A DNA stretch of 64,000 bases from the NCBI RefSeq assembly GCF_000244895.1, contig NZ_CM001441.1, positions 3,740,226 through 3,804,225 on the forward strand, written 5' to 3'. How positions within the stretch are numbered: the first letter of the stretch is position 1; the number at the start of each line of letters is the position of its first letter. The DNA is from Desulfosporosinus youngiae DSM 17734. Lineage in GTDB: Bacteria > Bacillota > Desulfitobacteriia > Desulfitobacteriales > Desulfitobacteriaceae. The translations under genes were made by a program, and so were the position numbers. The notes below the pieces were generated by a model. That model was given only the letters and a program-made list of their open reading frames with translations. It was not told the DNA's origin and made no database searches. Shown here piece by piece: positions 8,712 to 18,232 of the stretch.

Positions 8712-9842
8712 TTACAGAAGGGATTTCTTTAAGCTCAGGAACAACTGTGCCGTCCAATTACTTGGTGAGATTGCCAACTCCCGCTGCAGGAGTTGGACGT
8801 AACGCTCATAATGCCGAATAAGGGAGGGCAGGTCGTTCTGCGCAGCATAAACTTGCATCAGAAAGCAGTGGGACTCTTCATCCAGCTCGTTTTTAGTCAC
8901 GAGCTTTTTAAAGACTTGCAGTGCTAAGGCTAAATTCTGATTCTCAAAAAGGTACCGGCCCAGCTTTTTAGCAAAGCTGGAATAGATATCCCACAATCTC
9001 TCTTTTTCAGCTAAAGACCATTGGTAATCCTTATCCCCAAAAAGTTCTCCGGCAAACAAATTAACTGTCTTGATTGCTTCTTGGAGATTAGCCTCGGTCA
9101 TACTCTGCAAGGTACGCACGTTGTTTTCGAACTCGATGAAATCAATATAGAAATCCTTTATTTCCATGACATAGCTCTCATTGGAGACCACAATGGCCGA
9201 TCGTTTTCCATATTGCTCTAATACTTTTCGTAACTTATAGATGGTTGTATTAAGGTAGGTTTCCGCATTCTGGGGTGACATGCCATGAAAAACATCCTCT
9301 ATAATTCTCCACTTTGAGGTCAGTCTTTCCCGATGGATTAAAAGATAGGCAAATAACTCCTGTCCTTTGGATGAATTAATAAGCACAAAATCGTCGTTGG
9401 TATTTCTAATATCCATTCCACCTAAACAATAGACAGATAGAACCTTGGAATGTTCAACTGTGTTCCTTGATGAACTCTCTGAAGCTTTGCGGTGTAGGGC
9501 GCGGCTTACCGTCCTTTCAAGCCTTTCCAGTTGGATCGGCTTGAGGATATAGTCAAATGCCTGTACTTCAAAGGCCTCCACGGCATAATCTTTATAGGCT
9601 GTCAAAAAAGCCACATAGAGGCCCGGGAATTCTGCCAAGCTTCTCCATGCAAAATCAAGTCCGCTTTCCCCTGGCATTTTGATGTCCACAAAGGCCAGAT
9701 CCACAGAGTTATGCTTAAGAAAATGATAAGCATCTCCGGCACTCAGGAATTCGCCTACGACTTCCACCCTGGGGATCTTGGCCAGCATTTTGTTCAGAAT
9801 AAATAACATCGGTTGATCATCATCGATAAGAATTGCCTTCAT
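8712..9842 (-). CDS. response regulator with SARP/BTAD-type output
   Basis: 376 residues. Receiver domain at 1-120 with the acidic pair in ILIDDDQP, the phosphoacceptor in AFVDIKMPGESG and the Lys in YILKPIQL. A winged-helix DNA-binding domain follows (about 140-235, LINSSKGQELFAYLLIHRER) and then a bacterial transcriptional activation (BTAD, TPR-like) domain to the end. Such regulators act as transcription activators; the target is unknown. The start codon overlaps the kinase stop by four bases (ATGA), so the two are translationally coupled. The kinase-regulator pair has no other gene in its operon here. Confidence 0.88.
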   Translation of the reverse strand: MKAILIDDDQPMLFILNKMLAKIPRVEVVGEFLSAGDAYHFLKHNSVDLAFVDIKMPGESGLDFAWRSLAEFPGLYVAFLTAYKDYAVEAFEVQAFDYILKPIQLERLERTVSRALHRKASESSSRNTVEHSKVLSVYCLGGMDIRNTNDDFVLINSSKGQELFAYLLIHRERLTSKWRIIEDVFHGMSPQNAETYLNTTIYKLRKVLEQYGKRSAIVVSNESYVMEIKDFYIDFIEFENNVRTLQSMTEANLQEAIKTVNLFAGELFGDKDYQWSLAEKERLWDIYSSFAKKLGRYLFENQNLALALQVFKKLVTKNELDEESHCFLMQVYAAQNDLPSLIRHYERYVQLLQRELAISPSNWTAQLFLSLKKSLL

Positions 9843-11374
9843 TCTTCACCCCCTGCAAGAATTGATTTACCGGATGTTGAGAGGGAAAAACTAAAGGTGC
9901 TTCCTTTTCCCAATTCACTTTCAACCCATATCTCCCCACCGTGACTATGCACGAATTCTTTACAGAGCTTAAGTCCCAGTCCTGAGCTCTTTTTTCCTTC
10001 CGTTCCCCGGGTCGATAGGGCAGAATCCTTAAATAGGGCTCTTAAACTTGCTGTGTCCATCCCTATTCCGGTATCAGTGACTGAAACAATCACGTCGGTT
10101 GCGGATGAGTGTGCCTGAATGGAGATTGTCCCGCCTTTGGCCGTAAATTTTATCGCGTTGTCCAGGAGATTGCGCAGAACAAATTCGATCAACTCCCTGT
10201 CTGCATAGACATTCAGATTGGCTTTGATCCTGTTTTTAACCTTTATCCCCTTCCATTCCGCTTGCTTGGCATAAAGCTTGAGGGCTTTTTGGGTGTTTAC
10301 ATATAAGTTGATCAGGGAAGGGTTTAGACTTACCCTCTCCTTCTGTTTTTGAAACCACTTCAACACATTTTCGACCATGGCATAGGTATATTTCAGCTGT
10401 TCTGACACTGTCGTTAAAAGGTTGTGATAGTCAGGGTCATGCTCCTTTTCCTCCATCAATTCCATCAGACTTACCAGAGTTGCGATGGGGTTGCGGATAT
10501 CATGGGTAACCGCCTGAATAAGCTGATCCTTTGTCATATTGAGCTCTATCAGATTCTGTGTCACCTGAGCCTGTCTTTTGCGAAGGATTTGATCCGTTAT
10601 ATCCTGGGTAAAGAATATAGCATAGGTGACGTTTCCTTCTTTATCATAAATAGGCGTTCCGTTAAACAATAAATGGGTCTCACCAGCTACCCTCTTCATC
10701 ACAAAGTGACATTGGGATATTTTTTCTCCGCTGAGCACTTTTATCTCCGGGATATCACAATAGTCCATTTCTATTCCGCCAGCAGAAAAATACAATCCTT
10801 TTCGAAAGGCCGAGCCAATCGTAAGGTCGGCAGCTGCTTCGACAAATTGGGCTTTGACGGCTTCGGTATAAAACAAGTATTTGCCGTTGCGATCCACAAT
10901 GGATAACAGCGCCAGGTCTGATATCGTGCTGAAAACCATCGCCATTTGCTGTTTAAGCAGAGTCAACTCATTTTTAACCAGTTCTCCCGTCCTTTCTGAA
11001 CCAGAGTCCTCCTGTCCCCGGATTCTTTCCTTCGTAATATCCGTAAGCAGCGAAACCGTTCCCCTTTTCCGGAAATTATATTCTTGAAGAGGATACACTT
11101 TTACCCTGAAGAATCTAGCTTTTCCCCAAGCCCAAACATCAATCTCAAATTCATCCTCATGCCCATTTTTACAGGCCGCTTGCCATTGGGGCCAGACAGA
11201 GAGCACCTGCGCAATGTTCTTGCCGATGACATTGCGCTTCACACCGATAATATCGTAGATAAACCTGTCTACGGCAACATTATGATCGATGACTCGGCCC
11301 TGTCCATCAACAATAATTATCCCTTCCTGAATCGCATCAATTGCTGATACTCTTGCCAGCTGATAAAACTTCAC
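9839..11374 (-). CDS. PAS-domain sensor histidine kinase
   Basis: 511 residues, no obvious membrane segment, so probably cytoplasmic. Seen: two or three PAS-like domains (from about residue 10, IIIVDGQGRVIDHN, and near 165-270), a HisKA domain with AVTHDIRNPIATLVSL carrying the phosphorylated His, and an ATPase domain with N box FVLRNLLDNAIKFT, DTGIGMD and SSGLGLKLCKEF. It phosphorylates the coupled regulator encoded at 8712-9842. The signal may be redox or a small ligand bound by PAS, which is inference. Confidence 0.92.
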   Translation of the reverse strand: MKFYQLARVSAIDAIQEGIIIVDGQGRVIDHNVAVDRFIYDIIGVKRNVIGKNIAQVLSVWPQWQAACKNGHEDEFEIDVWAWGKARFFRVKVYPLQEYNFRKRGTVSLLTDITKERIRGQEDSGSERTGELVKNELTLLKQQMAMVFSTISDLALLSIVDRNGKYLFYTEAVKAQFVEAAADLTIGSAFRKGLYFSAGGIEMDYCDIPEIKVLSGEKISQCHFVMKRVAGETHLLFNGTPIYDKEGNVTYAIFFTQDITDQILRKRQAQVTQNLIELNMTKDQLIQAVTHDIRNPIATLVSLMELMEEKEHDPDYHNLLTTVSEQLKYTYAMVENVLKWFQKQKERVSLNPSLINLYVNTQKALKLYAKQAEWKGIKVKNRIKANLNVYADRELIEFVLRNLLDNAIKFTAKGGTISIQAHSSATDVIVSVTDTGIGMDTASLRALFKDSALSTRGTEGKKSSGLGLKLCKEFVHSHGGEIWVESELGKGSTFSFSLSTSGKSILAGGEE

Positions 11375-11646
11375 TGAAACAAACCCCTAATCTAATTTTG
11401 GAATCCATCACTCAAATCAGTCTGACTTTATCGAAAATGTGCAGTTTACAACGATGTCTGCACTTTATCCTAGCATCACACTTGGGTTTTGCATAGCCAT
11501 GAGAAATCAACGACTCATGGCTTTGCTTTTTTGGGGAAGCTTTGCCAAAGATTTCTTCCGAATTTCATTTTTGCTAACAATAGCAAGCGGGTTGTCAGAA
11601 TTCTGTCAGATCGCTATAGTATTATGTTTACGAAAAAGTCCGTTAA

Positions 11647-12633
11647 TTGTCTATTAATGCAAATATATGTAAATCTATTGTTGATTTTAGAAACTTTGAG
11701 GAAAAGCTATGCTTTCCCTGGAAAGGCGTGGAAATATACGGAATGTATTACTTTGCTTTCAACAAATCATTGGAACCAATGTTATTTGCCGATCCCAACA
11801 CAGGAAGGATTTTCGATGTCAATCAAGCCTTTCTGGATCTGCTGGGTTATTCCAAGGATGAATTCATCGTTAAAACAGTGTTTGAGCTGGGATTATTGCC
11901 AGAGGAAGATAGCCGGTTCCTATCGATTAAAACCAAGAACGGCTCCTTAAAATCCGGGATGGCTTCAGCCAATAAATTATTGCATAACGAAAAAACGATG
12001 TGCCTTATGGTTTTTCAGGAACAAATCGCGAACGGCCACTTTACCCTTGAAGAAATGCTGACGCAAATCATTAGCCTTATCTCCAAAATCAGCGAATTTC
12101 GGGATCCCTATACTTCCGGACACCAAAAAAGGACGCAACAACTAGCTTGCGCCATTGCCTCGGAGATGAAGCTTTCAGGAGAAGGGATCAATAATCTTTC
12201 CATGGCTGCTGCAATTCATGATATCGGAAAAATATATATCAGCACCGATATTTTGAACAAACCGGGGGTGCTGACCCAACTTGAGTATCAAATGCTCCAA
12301 ACCCATGTGGAAGTTGGTAATGAAATTATTAAAGACTTCAAACTGCCTTGGAAAATCCCCAAAATCATCAGCCAGCACCACGAGCGCTTGGATGGCTCAG
12401 GCTATCCCAAGGGCCTGACCGCCTCACAGATCTTTCTTGAAAGTAAAATCCTCGCTGTGGCAGATGTTGTCGAAGCTATGAATTCACACCGCCCTTACAG
12501 GCCGGCCCTTGGGATAGAGGCTGCCCTTGATGAAATCTGCAATTTTAAAGGTGAAAAATATGATTCTGAAGTCGTTGAGCATTGCGTGAGACTTTTTAAA
12601 GAGAAAGACTTTAACTTTAGTTTCAGCAGTTGA
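11647..12633 (+). CDS. PAS/HD-GYP cyclic-di-GMP phosphodiesterase
   Basis: 328 residues if the TTG at 11647 is used. ATG at 11743 is the alternative, and neither has a clear ribosome site. A short PAS-like segment (FADPNTGRIFDVNQAFLDLL) is followed by an HD-GYP domain with HDIGK, the HHERLDGSGYPKGL signature and NSHRPYRPALG. HD-GYP proteins hydrolyse cyclic di-GMP. All catalytic motifs are present, so it is likely active. The next gene, cheW, starts 74 bases downstream and a chemoreceptor follows, suggesting control of motility or surface behaviour. Confidence 0.9.
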   Translation: MSINANICKSIVDFRNFEEKLCFPWKGVEIYGMYYFAFNKSLEPMLFADPNTGRIFDVNQAFLDLLGYSKDEFIVKTVFELGLLPEEDSRFLSIKTKNGSLKSGMASANKLLHNEKTMCLMVFQEQIANGHFTLEEMLTQIISLISKISEFRDPYTSGHQKRTQQLACAIASEMKLSGEGINNLSMAAAIHDIGKIYISTDILNKPGVLTQLEYQMLQTHVEVGNEIIKDFKLPWKIPKIISQHHERLDGSGYPKGLTASQIFLESKILAVADVVEAMNSHRPYRPALGIEAALDEICNFKGEKYDSEVVEHCVRLFKEKDFNFSFSS

Positions 12634-12707
12634 CCATCTGCCGCTTAAAAAGCACGCAATGGCAATTCGCTTTTTATGATTTTAACAGCAAAGGAGGGAT
12701 ACCACAC

Positions 12708-13133
12708 ATGCAGGTCGTCGTATTTAAACTTAATGATCAGGAGTTCGCTTTCCACATCCAATCGGTAAAAGAAATCATAAAACTAACAGCCATAACCCAT
12801 GTTCCCAATGCCCAAGAGTTTGTACAAGGAATTATCAATCTTAGAGGAATGGTTACACCGATTATTAACTTATCAGAGAAATTTGGCTTTAAGGAGAAGC
12901 CCATTACCGGGCATTCCCGAATCATTATTCTTAACATTTTCGAAAATACGGTTGGGGTTATGGTCGATAGCGTCACTGAAGTCTTGATGTTCAAGGATGA
13001 AGATATACTAGCCCCTGGTGATGAACCGCTGGTCGTTGAAACGTTCATTGATGGAATTGGAATGCTGGCCGATCGATTGCTTATTATCTTGAAGCCCGAG
13101 GAGATCCTGGGTGGAATACCTCAAAGCGCTTGA
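12708..13133 (+). CDS. cheW: CheW-like chemotaxis coupling protein
   Basis: 141 residues. I place the start at ATG 12708 because AAGGAGGG lies just upstream; the longer frame upstream lacks one. The CheW fold is seen in MQVVVFKLNDQEFAFHI, VPNAQEFVQGIINLRG, VTPIINLSEKFG and GVMVDSVTEVL. CheW links receptors to the kinase CheA. It is followed at 13212 by a chemoreceptor. No cheA or cheY is in the window, so this pair either joins an array encoded elsewhere or serves another pathway. Confidence 0.92.
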   Translation: MQVVVFKLNDQEFAFHIQSVKEIIKLTAITHVPNAQEFVQGIINLRGMVTPIINLSEKFGFKEKPITGHSRIIILNIFENTVGVMVDSVTEVLMFKDEDILAPGDEPLVVETFIDGIGMLADRLLIILKPEEILGGIPQSA

Positions 13134-13211
13134 GGCTTGATTTCTTGACTTATCTCAACTCGTATTGAACACAGAATTACCTTTAGATGAATTCCGGAAG
13201 GGAGAAACATA

Positions 13212-14930
13212 ATGAAAGCTTTACGCAATCTCAGGGTAGGAGCCAAAATAATTGCTCTTGTGATGTTAATGGCAGCCTTTCTTTCCGTGGTGGGTTACAC
13301 TGGATATTACAATAATCTGAAGTCCAATGATACTATTAGTACATTGTACAACGACAAACTCAGATCCATATCTTTGCTTAAAGAAGCCCGAGCAACTAAC
13401 CGCAATATTCAAGGCATCTCTTATCGGTTACTGACAGCCCCTCTCACTCAAACTGAATACCTCGATCTGAAAAACGAGATGGACGGTTTAATTACTCAAT
13501 TCAATGAAAGCTGGACCAATTACAAGCAGGCTAATCCAGATACTTATGAACAGGATATGTTCCCAACCTTTGAGTCAGAGTTGGAACAATATCGGACTGA
13601 GCGAGAAAAGGCGCTGGCCATTGCCTCAGCAGGGAATGAGGAGGAAGGATTCAGGTATTTTACAAGCGAAGTCACCCCCCATATGGAGAAGCTTAACTCC
13701 ATCCTGCTGGAAATATCCGATTACAACGATCGGACATCCAAAGAGATGATGGATCGGGCCAATGAAGATTTTAAAAGCTCTACTCGGGCCACTATCATCG
13801 TCTTAGCCGGCGCAGTAGTGTTGGCAATCGCCGTTGGCACGTTCATAGGCAGACTTATTTCAGTACCGTTAAATAAAGTCGTGGCCAATGTCAATGAGAT
13901 CGCCCGGGGCAATCTTACCATTGAAGCGGTTAAGCTGAACACGAAGGATGAAATCGGGATTTTGGCCCAAGCGGTAAACCAAATGACTGCTAATCTTAAA
14001 GACCTGATCAAACATGTCAGTGTCTCGGCTGAACAAGTGGCTTCTTCCTCAGAAGAACTCTCGGCAAGCTCTGAGCAGCAGGCACTTGCCACAAGCCAGG
14101 TTGCTACAGCCATTGCTGATGTAGCTGCTGGAACGGAAAAACAATCCATCGCCATTGACGAAACTTCTATGGCCATTGAACAGATATCTGCAGCGATTCA
14201 GCAAGTGGCCGCCACCAGCAGCGAGGTGGCCGAACAAGCCAGCAATACTTCCCTGGCGGCCCAAGATGGTCAGAAGGTCATTGACCAAGCCATAAAACAA
14301 ATGAATAGAATTGGTCATGCTACAGACGTCACTCAAGGCGTCGTTGACAAACTAGCGCAGGGCTCCAGAATGATTGGCGAGATAACGGATGTGATATCCG
14401 ACATTGCCTCTCAGACTAATTTACTGGCGCTTAATGCCGCAATCGAGGCCGCCCGTGCCGGCGAGCAGGGCCGCGGTTTTGCAGTTGTTGCTGAAGAAGT
14501 AAGAAAGCTGGCCGAACAATCCTCCAAGGCGGCAAACCAAATTGCGGAGTTAATCAACGAAAATCAAGTCAATATCAATAACGCCGTAACCGCCATGCAG
14601 GCTGGAAACCAGGATGTGAAGCATGGCATCGATATGGTCTCTTCTGTCGGTGTGACTTTTGAGGAAATTGCCGGCTCAATCAACCAATCCGTCAACAGCA
14701 TCCAGGAAGTATCCGCCAGTGTCGAGGAAATGGCCAGCGGAAGTCAACAGATCGTTAATGCCATCAACCAGATTGACACGATCAGCAAACAAAATCTTAG
14801 CCAAAGCCAGACCGTTTCAGCGGCCACTGAAGAACAAAGTGCTTCAGTAGAACAGATCTCTGCTTCCAGTCAGGGCTTAGCGAAAATGGCCCAGGATCTT
14901 CAGCTTGCTGTGAGCAAGTTCAGCGTCTAG
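13212..14930 (+). CDS. methyl-accepting chemotaxis protein
   Basis: 572 residues. A first membrane helix at about 12-32, a periplasm-facing four-helix-bundle domain (about 35-190), a second helix at about 194-215 ([17 protein letters not shown]), HAMP (215-270), and a long cytoplasmic coiled coil with the highly conserved tip [20 protein letters not shown]. It signals through CheW. The ribosome site GGGAGAAAC precedes ATG. The gene ends the HD-GYP, cheW, receptor series and is followed by a terminator. Confidence 0.95.
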   Translation: MKALRNLRVGAKIIALVMLMAAFLSVVGYTGYYNNLKSNDTISTLYNDKLRSISLLKEARATNRNIQGISYRLLTAPLTQTEYLDLKNEMDGLITQFNESWTNYKQANPDTYEQDMFPTFESELEQYRTEREKALAIASAGNEEEGFRYFTSEVTPHMEKLNSILLEISDYNDRTSKEMMDRANEDFKSSTRATIIVLAGAVVLAIAVGTFIGRLISVPLNKVVANVNEIARGNLTIEAVKLNTKDEIGILAQAVNQMTANLKDLIKHVSVSAEQVASSSEELSASSEQQALATSQVATAIADVAAGTEKQSIAIDETSMAIEQISAAIQQVAATSSEVAEQASNTSLAAQDGQKVIDQAIKQMNRIGHATDVTQGVVDKLAQGSRMIGEITDVISDIASQTNLLALNAAIEAARAGEQGRGFAVVAEEVRKLAEQSSKAANQIAELINENQVNINNAVTAMQAGNQDVKHGIDMVSSVGVTFEEIAGSINQSVNSIQEVSASVEEMASGSQQIVNAINQIDTISKQNLSQSQTVSAATEEQSASVEQISASSQGLAKMAQDLQLAVSKFSV

Positions 14931-14945
14931 GCAAAAAACCAAATC

Positions 14946-14978
14946 AGGCACTCTATGTTTTCGACGTAGGGTGCCTTT
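14946..14978 (+). terminator. terminator between chemoreceptor and HD gene
   Basis: AGGCACTCTATG and CGTAGGGTGCCT form an imperfect stem around TTTTCGA. It lies 16 bases after the receptor stop and just before the convergent HD-gene stop, so it may serve both strands. Confidence 0.75.
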
Positions 14979-14986
14979 ACAATCTC

Positions 14987-15478
14987 CTAATCTAAAATAA
15001 AACGTTCGTAAGCAATCTTTTTTCCTGAAGCTGTTTTAAAGTTTTCTTCTATGCATTTTTTTAGTTTCTGTTGTTCCTTTTGTTTATCTATAACTGTTAA
15101 ATTTTCCAGCAAATCTGCTTCCCATTGTATTTGAAAATCAAGACCATCAATTTTGGAAGGAGTATGATGGTTACCAATAATATAACAAATTCTTTCTATA
15201 TCCTTTGAATCCAATTCTTCTTTTTCCAATATTCTTCTTGCAACCGCCGGACCTTCTTTTTCTTGATAAACGCCCTCTATTGAACCATATTTACGTTGGG
15301 CCTCTACTGCACCGATATCGTGAAGTATGGCCGCTATTGATATTAATTCCCTTGCTTTGTCACTGACATTTTCTCCAGCCATTATTTCTTCAGCATTTTT
15401 AAGCACTTTAAGCGTATGTTCAATTCCAAAAGGAATTTCTTTAAAGATCTCTTTCATTTGCTGTATTACTTGATCCAT
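14987..15478 (-). CDS. HD-domain phosphohydrolase
   Basis: 163 residues with the HD pattern: His in IEHTLKVLKNAEEI, the HD pair in AAILHDIGAVEA, a histidine pair in IIGNHHTPSK and Asp in QWEADLLENL. The family removes phosphate from nucleotides or similar compounds; the substrate here is unknown. It is monocistronic and convergent with the chemoreceptor gene. Confidence 0.88.
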   Translation of the reverse strand: MDQVIQQMKEIFKEIPFGIEHTLKVLKNAEEIMAGENVSDKARELISIAAILHDIGAVEAQRKYGSIEGVYQEKEGPAVARRILEKEELDSKDIERICYIIGNHHTPSKIDGLDFQIQWEADLLENLTVIDKQKEQQKLKKCIEENFKTASGKKIAYERFILD

Positions 15479-15582
15479 GACATTACCTCATCTTTCGATA
15501 TAGTTCTAGAGAATAACTGGGTCTGAGGTTAATTCATTGAGCCAACATAGCCCCGATCAAAGATATTAAGGGCGTCAGATCT

Positions 15583-15640
15583 CCTTATAGTTAGAGATTT
15601 GGGCAAGAACTACCCTAACTCTAATTATAAGGATTTTTTT
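15583..15640 (+). terminator. orphan intrinsic terminator upstream of kup
   Basis: CCTTATAGTTAGAG and CTCTAATTATAAGG form a 14-bp stem (one G-T pair) with a 22-base loop, followed by seven T. No plus-strand gene ends before it; the previous terminator is at 14946. It may end a small RNA or an attenuated kup leader. The rest of 15479-15884 shows no gene, and I could not match the cyclic-di-AMP (ydaO) riboswitch core. Confidence 0.75.
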
Positions 15641-15884
15641 ATTGTTTTTACAGGAATAATCAGTAAGACAGCCAGGAAAATAACAAGAGACGGCAACTGG
15701 CAGATAAACTGTACCCTGTAGAGTAGCCACTTGAACGGGGCCTGGTTTTCACGTGAATTGATGGTATCTTTATGCGGCTGATTTTACCTTTATACTATCT
15801 TAATGTTAAAGCGGCTATACTAAAAAGACCTTGGATACTCATTACACTGCAGCTATAAAAAATTGTCATATGAGGGGATAAAAA

Positions 15885-17891
15885 ATGAATAAGGCAGCAA
15901 CTATCTGTAAAGAACGGCCCTTAACCTTGGCCGGAATGCTCGTAACCATCGGTGTTGTTTATGGTGATATTGGGACATCCCCCTTATATGTTATGAGGGC
16001 GTTAGTTGAAGGAAACGGAGGCTTGGCTTCCCTTACCAATGAGTTTGTATACGGTTCCCTTTCGCTTGTTTTCTGGACAATTACTTTGCTTACAACCATA
16101 AAATACGTTCTGATCACACTCAAGGCGGATAATCATGGGGAAGGCGGCATCCTTGCCCTGTATTCACTGATTCGAAAAAGAAAAGCCTGGTTGATTGTTC
16201 CGGCAATGATTGGGGCAGCAACCCTTTTGGCAGATGGTATTTTAACACCGGCCGTTACCGTTACCAGCGCTGTGGAAGGATTAAAAGGGATTCCCGCCTA
16301 TGTGAACAGCTTTGGTTCAAGCCAATCCACCGTGATTATCATTACCATCTTTATTCTTTGTTTTCTGTTTCTGCTCCAACGAACCGGCACTGAGATACTG
16401 GGACGATTATTCGGACCTATTATGCTTTTATGGTTTCTCATGCTGGGCATTTTAGGTGCTGCCCATGTTTTGGGAAACCTGGATATCCTGAAATCCCTTT
16501 CTCCGCACTATGGAATTCAATTTTTGTTTAGTGACCATAATAAAGCCGGTCTGGCGATTTTAGGCAGCGTATTCCTGGCTACAACCGGAGCCGAAGCTTT
16601 GTACTCCGATTTAGGGCATGTAGGACGGAGAAACATCTACGGAACATGGCCTTTTATTAAAGTTGCTTTGCTCTTGAACTATTTTGGCCAAGGGGCTTGG
16701 CTGTTACATGCCAAGGGAAATGCAGAGCTGCAGCAAATCATCGGTTTTAATCCGTTTTTTGAACTGATGCCGGGAAATTTCCGCATCGTCGGTGTCCTCT
16801 TAGCGACTTTAGCCGCGATCATTGCCTCCCAGGCCTTAATCAGCGGTTCCTTTACACTGGTTTCGGAAGCAATTAAGTTAGATTTACTGCCGAGATTAAA
16901 AATCTACTATCCGGCATTGTCCAAAGGCCAAATGTACATCCCCATCGTCAATACCCTTTTAATGCTTTCCTGTATCGGCGTGGTCCTGTTCTTTCAAACA
17001 TCTGCCCATATGGAGGCTGCTTATGGGTTAGCGATTACGGTTACCATGCTCATGACCACCATCCTGCTGTTCAATTGGCTTATGAAAAAAAAGATATCTC
17101 GGTTGCTCTCCCTGCTGGTGGTTATCATTTTTGGGACTTTAGAGACCGCTTTTTTCATTGCGAGCGCTTCGAAATTTTTCCACGGCGGGTTTGTAACTGT
17201 CATTATTGCCTTTTTCATTTTAACACTCATGATGTTATGGCATAAAGCCACCATCATTGAGCAAGCCGTGATCAAAGAAGTTTCCCTGGACGATTATATT
17301 TTTAAGCTTGAAAAACTTAGAAAAGATGAACACTTTCCCCTCTATGCAACCAACTTGGTTTATTTAACCAGCAAGTCAAAGCCGGGAAAAGTCAACAATG
17401 AAATCATCTATTCTATTCTGGATAAGCGCCCCAAAAGAGCGGACGTTTATTGGTTCATCAATGTACAGGTTACCGATGAACCAAGGACCATGGAATACTC
17501 CATTGAAAATTTTGGCACGGATTATATTTTTAAAATCCAATTACACTTGGGGTTTAGGGTTGAACAAAGAGTGAGTACCTATTTAAAACAAATTGTTACG
17601 GATCTCATGAAATCACACGAAATAAAGAAACAGTTTCAATTTTATTCTTCAAGCGATATTAACCGCCATATCGGGGATTTTTGTTTTGTTTTGGTCCGTG
17701 AAGAACTGGCCCATGATACTGCCCTTCCCTTATTTAAACGACTGATCCTCTTATTTAAACTTAAGCTCAAGAAAATTTCAGTTTCCCCTGTTCGTTGGTT
17801 TGGTCTTGAGCATACCGACGTTAAAATTGAATATGTTCCCTTGCGTCTGGGGGCAAGCAAGTCAATAATCCTGAAGAGGAGGCCCACCTAA
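15885..17891 (+). CDS. kup: Kup-family potassium uptake transporter
   Basis: 668 residues, about 12 membrane segments in the first 450, then a cytoplasmic domain. The family signature GVVYGDIGTSPLYV is at about residue 23. LGSVFLATTGAEALYSDLGHVG is also typical. Kup proteins import K+ with protons. Ribosome site GAGGGG before ATG. The upstream region contains an intrinsic terminator, so expression may be attenuated. Length is in the normal range (about 620-680). Confidence 0.95.
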   Translation: MNKAATICKERPLTLAGMLVTIGVVYGDIGTSPLYVMRALVEGNGGLASLTNEFVYGSLSLVFWTITLLTTIKYVLITLKADNHGEGGILALYSLIRKRKAWLIVPAMIGAATLLADGILTPAVTVTSAVEGLKGIPAYVNSFGSSQSTVIIITIFILCFLFLLQRTGTEILGRLFGPIMLLWFLMLGILGAAHVLGNLDILKSLSPHYGIQFLFSDHNKAGLAILGSVFLATTGAEALYSDLGHVGRRNIYGTWPFIKVALLLNYFGQGAWLLHAKGNAELQQIIGFNPFFELMPGNFRIVGVLLATLAAIIASQALISGSFTLVSEAIKLDLLPRLKIYYPALSKGQMYIPIVNTLLMLSCIGVVLFFQTSAHMEAAYGLAITVTMLMTTILLFNWLMKKKISRLLSLLVVIIFGTLETAFFIASASKFFHGGFVTVIIAFFILTLMMLWHKATIIEQAVIKEVSLDDYIFKLEKLRKDEHFPLYATNLVYLTSKSKPGKVNNEIIYSILDKRPKRADVYWFINVQVTDEPRTMEYSIENFGTDYIFKIQLHLGFRVEQRVSTYLKQIVTDLMKSHEIKKQFQFYSSSDINRHIGDFCFVLVREELAHDTALPLFKRLILLFKLKLKKISVSPVRWFGLEHTDVKIEYVPLRLGASKSIILKRRPT

Positions 17892-18016
17892 GGGTTCAAG
17901 ATAATTGGCTTTCCTGCCTGAAGCATTAAGCAGCTTTGCGTTTTACTTTGTTTATCCAATAGAAATGTACGCGGGGTTGACAGCTGATTAGAAAAAATTA
18001 TATAAATCAATGCGGT

Positions 18017-18120
18017 TTACTTTTCCTCCTTCTTGCTGATGATGGCCAAAAATATTTCTTCCAACGTCAGCTGTTAGCCTGCATCTATAACCAAGATCTG
18101 TAGCCGCCCCTCCAGAAAAA
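18017..18120 (-). pseudogene. tail of an ABC-transporter ATPase gene
   Basis: The stretch 17892-18232 has no intact gene. On the minus strand one frame reads LEGRLQILVIDAG, a TAA stop, then QLTLEEIFLAIISKKEEK and a final stop at 18017. The second part is the typical end of ABC-2-type ATPases (LTLEEIFL). The in-frame stop and absence of the rest of the domain mark it as a relic. Confidence 0.6.
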
Positions 18121-18232
18121 GCATCTATTTCCCAGTACAGCCGGCAGGTTAATTGTCTTGAATATTCTCATCCCGCCAATAAAAAATGGCCCCGGACTGC
18201 TTAATGCAGCCCAAGACCACAGGCCTTCCGCG

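Noticed and set aside
11489-11950. 153-codon plus-strand frame overlapping the HD-GYP start
   Set aside because: It is out of frame with the PAS/HD-GYP protein and has no ribosome site or domain pattern.
15479-15884. Cyclic-di-AMP (ydaO) riboswitch upstream of kup
   Set aside because: The conserved ydaO core segments are not present; only a terminator hairpin is seen.
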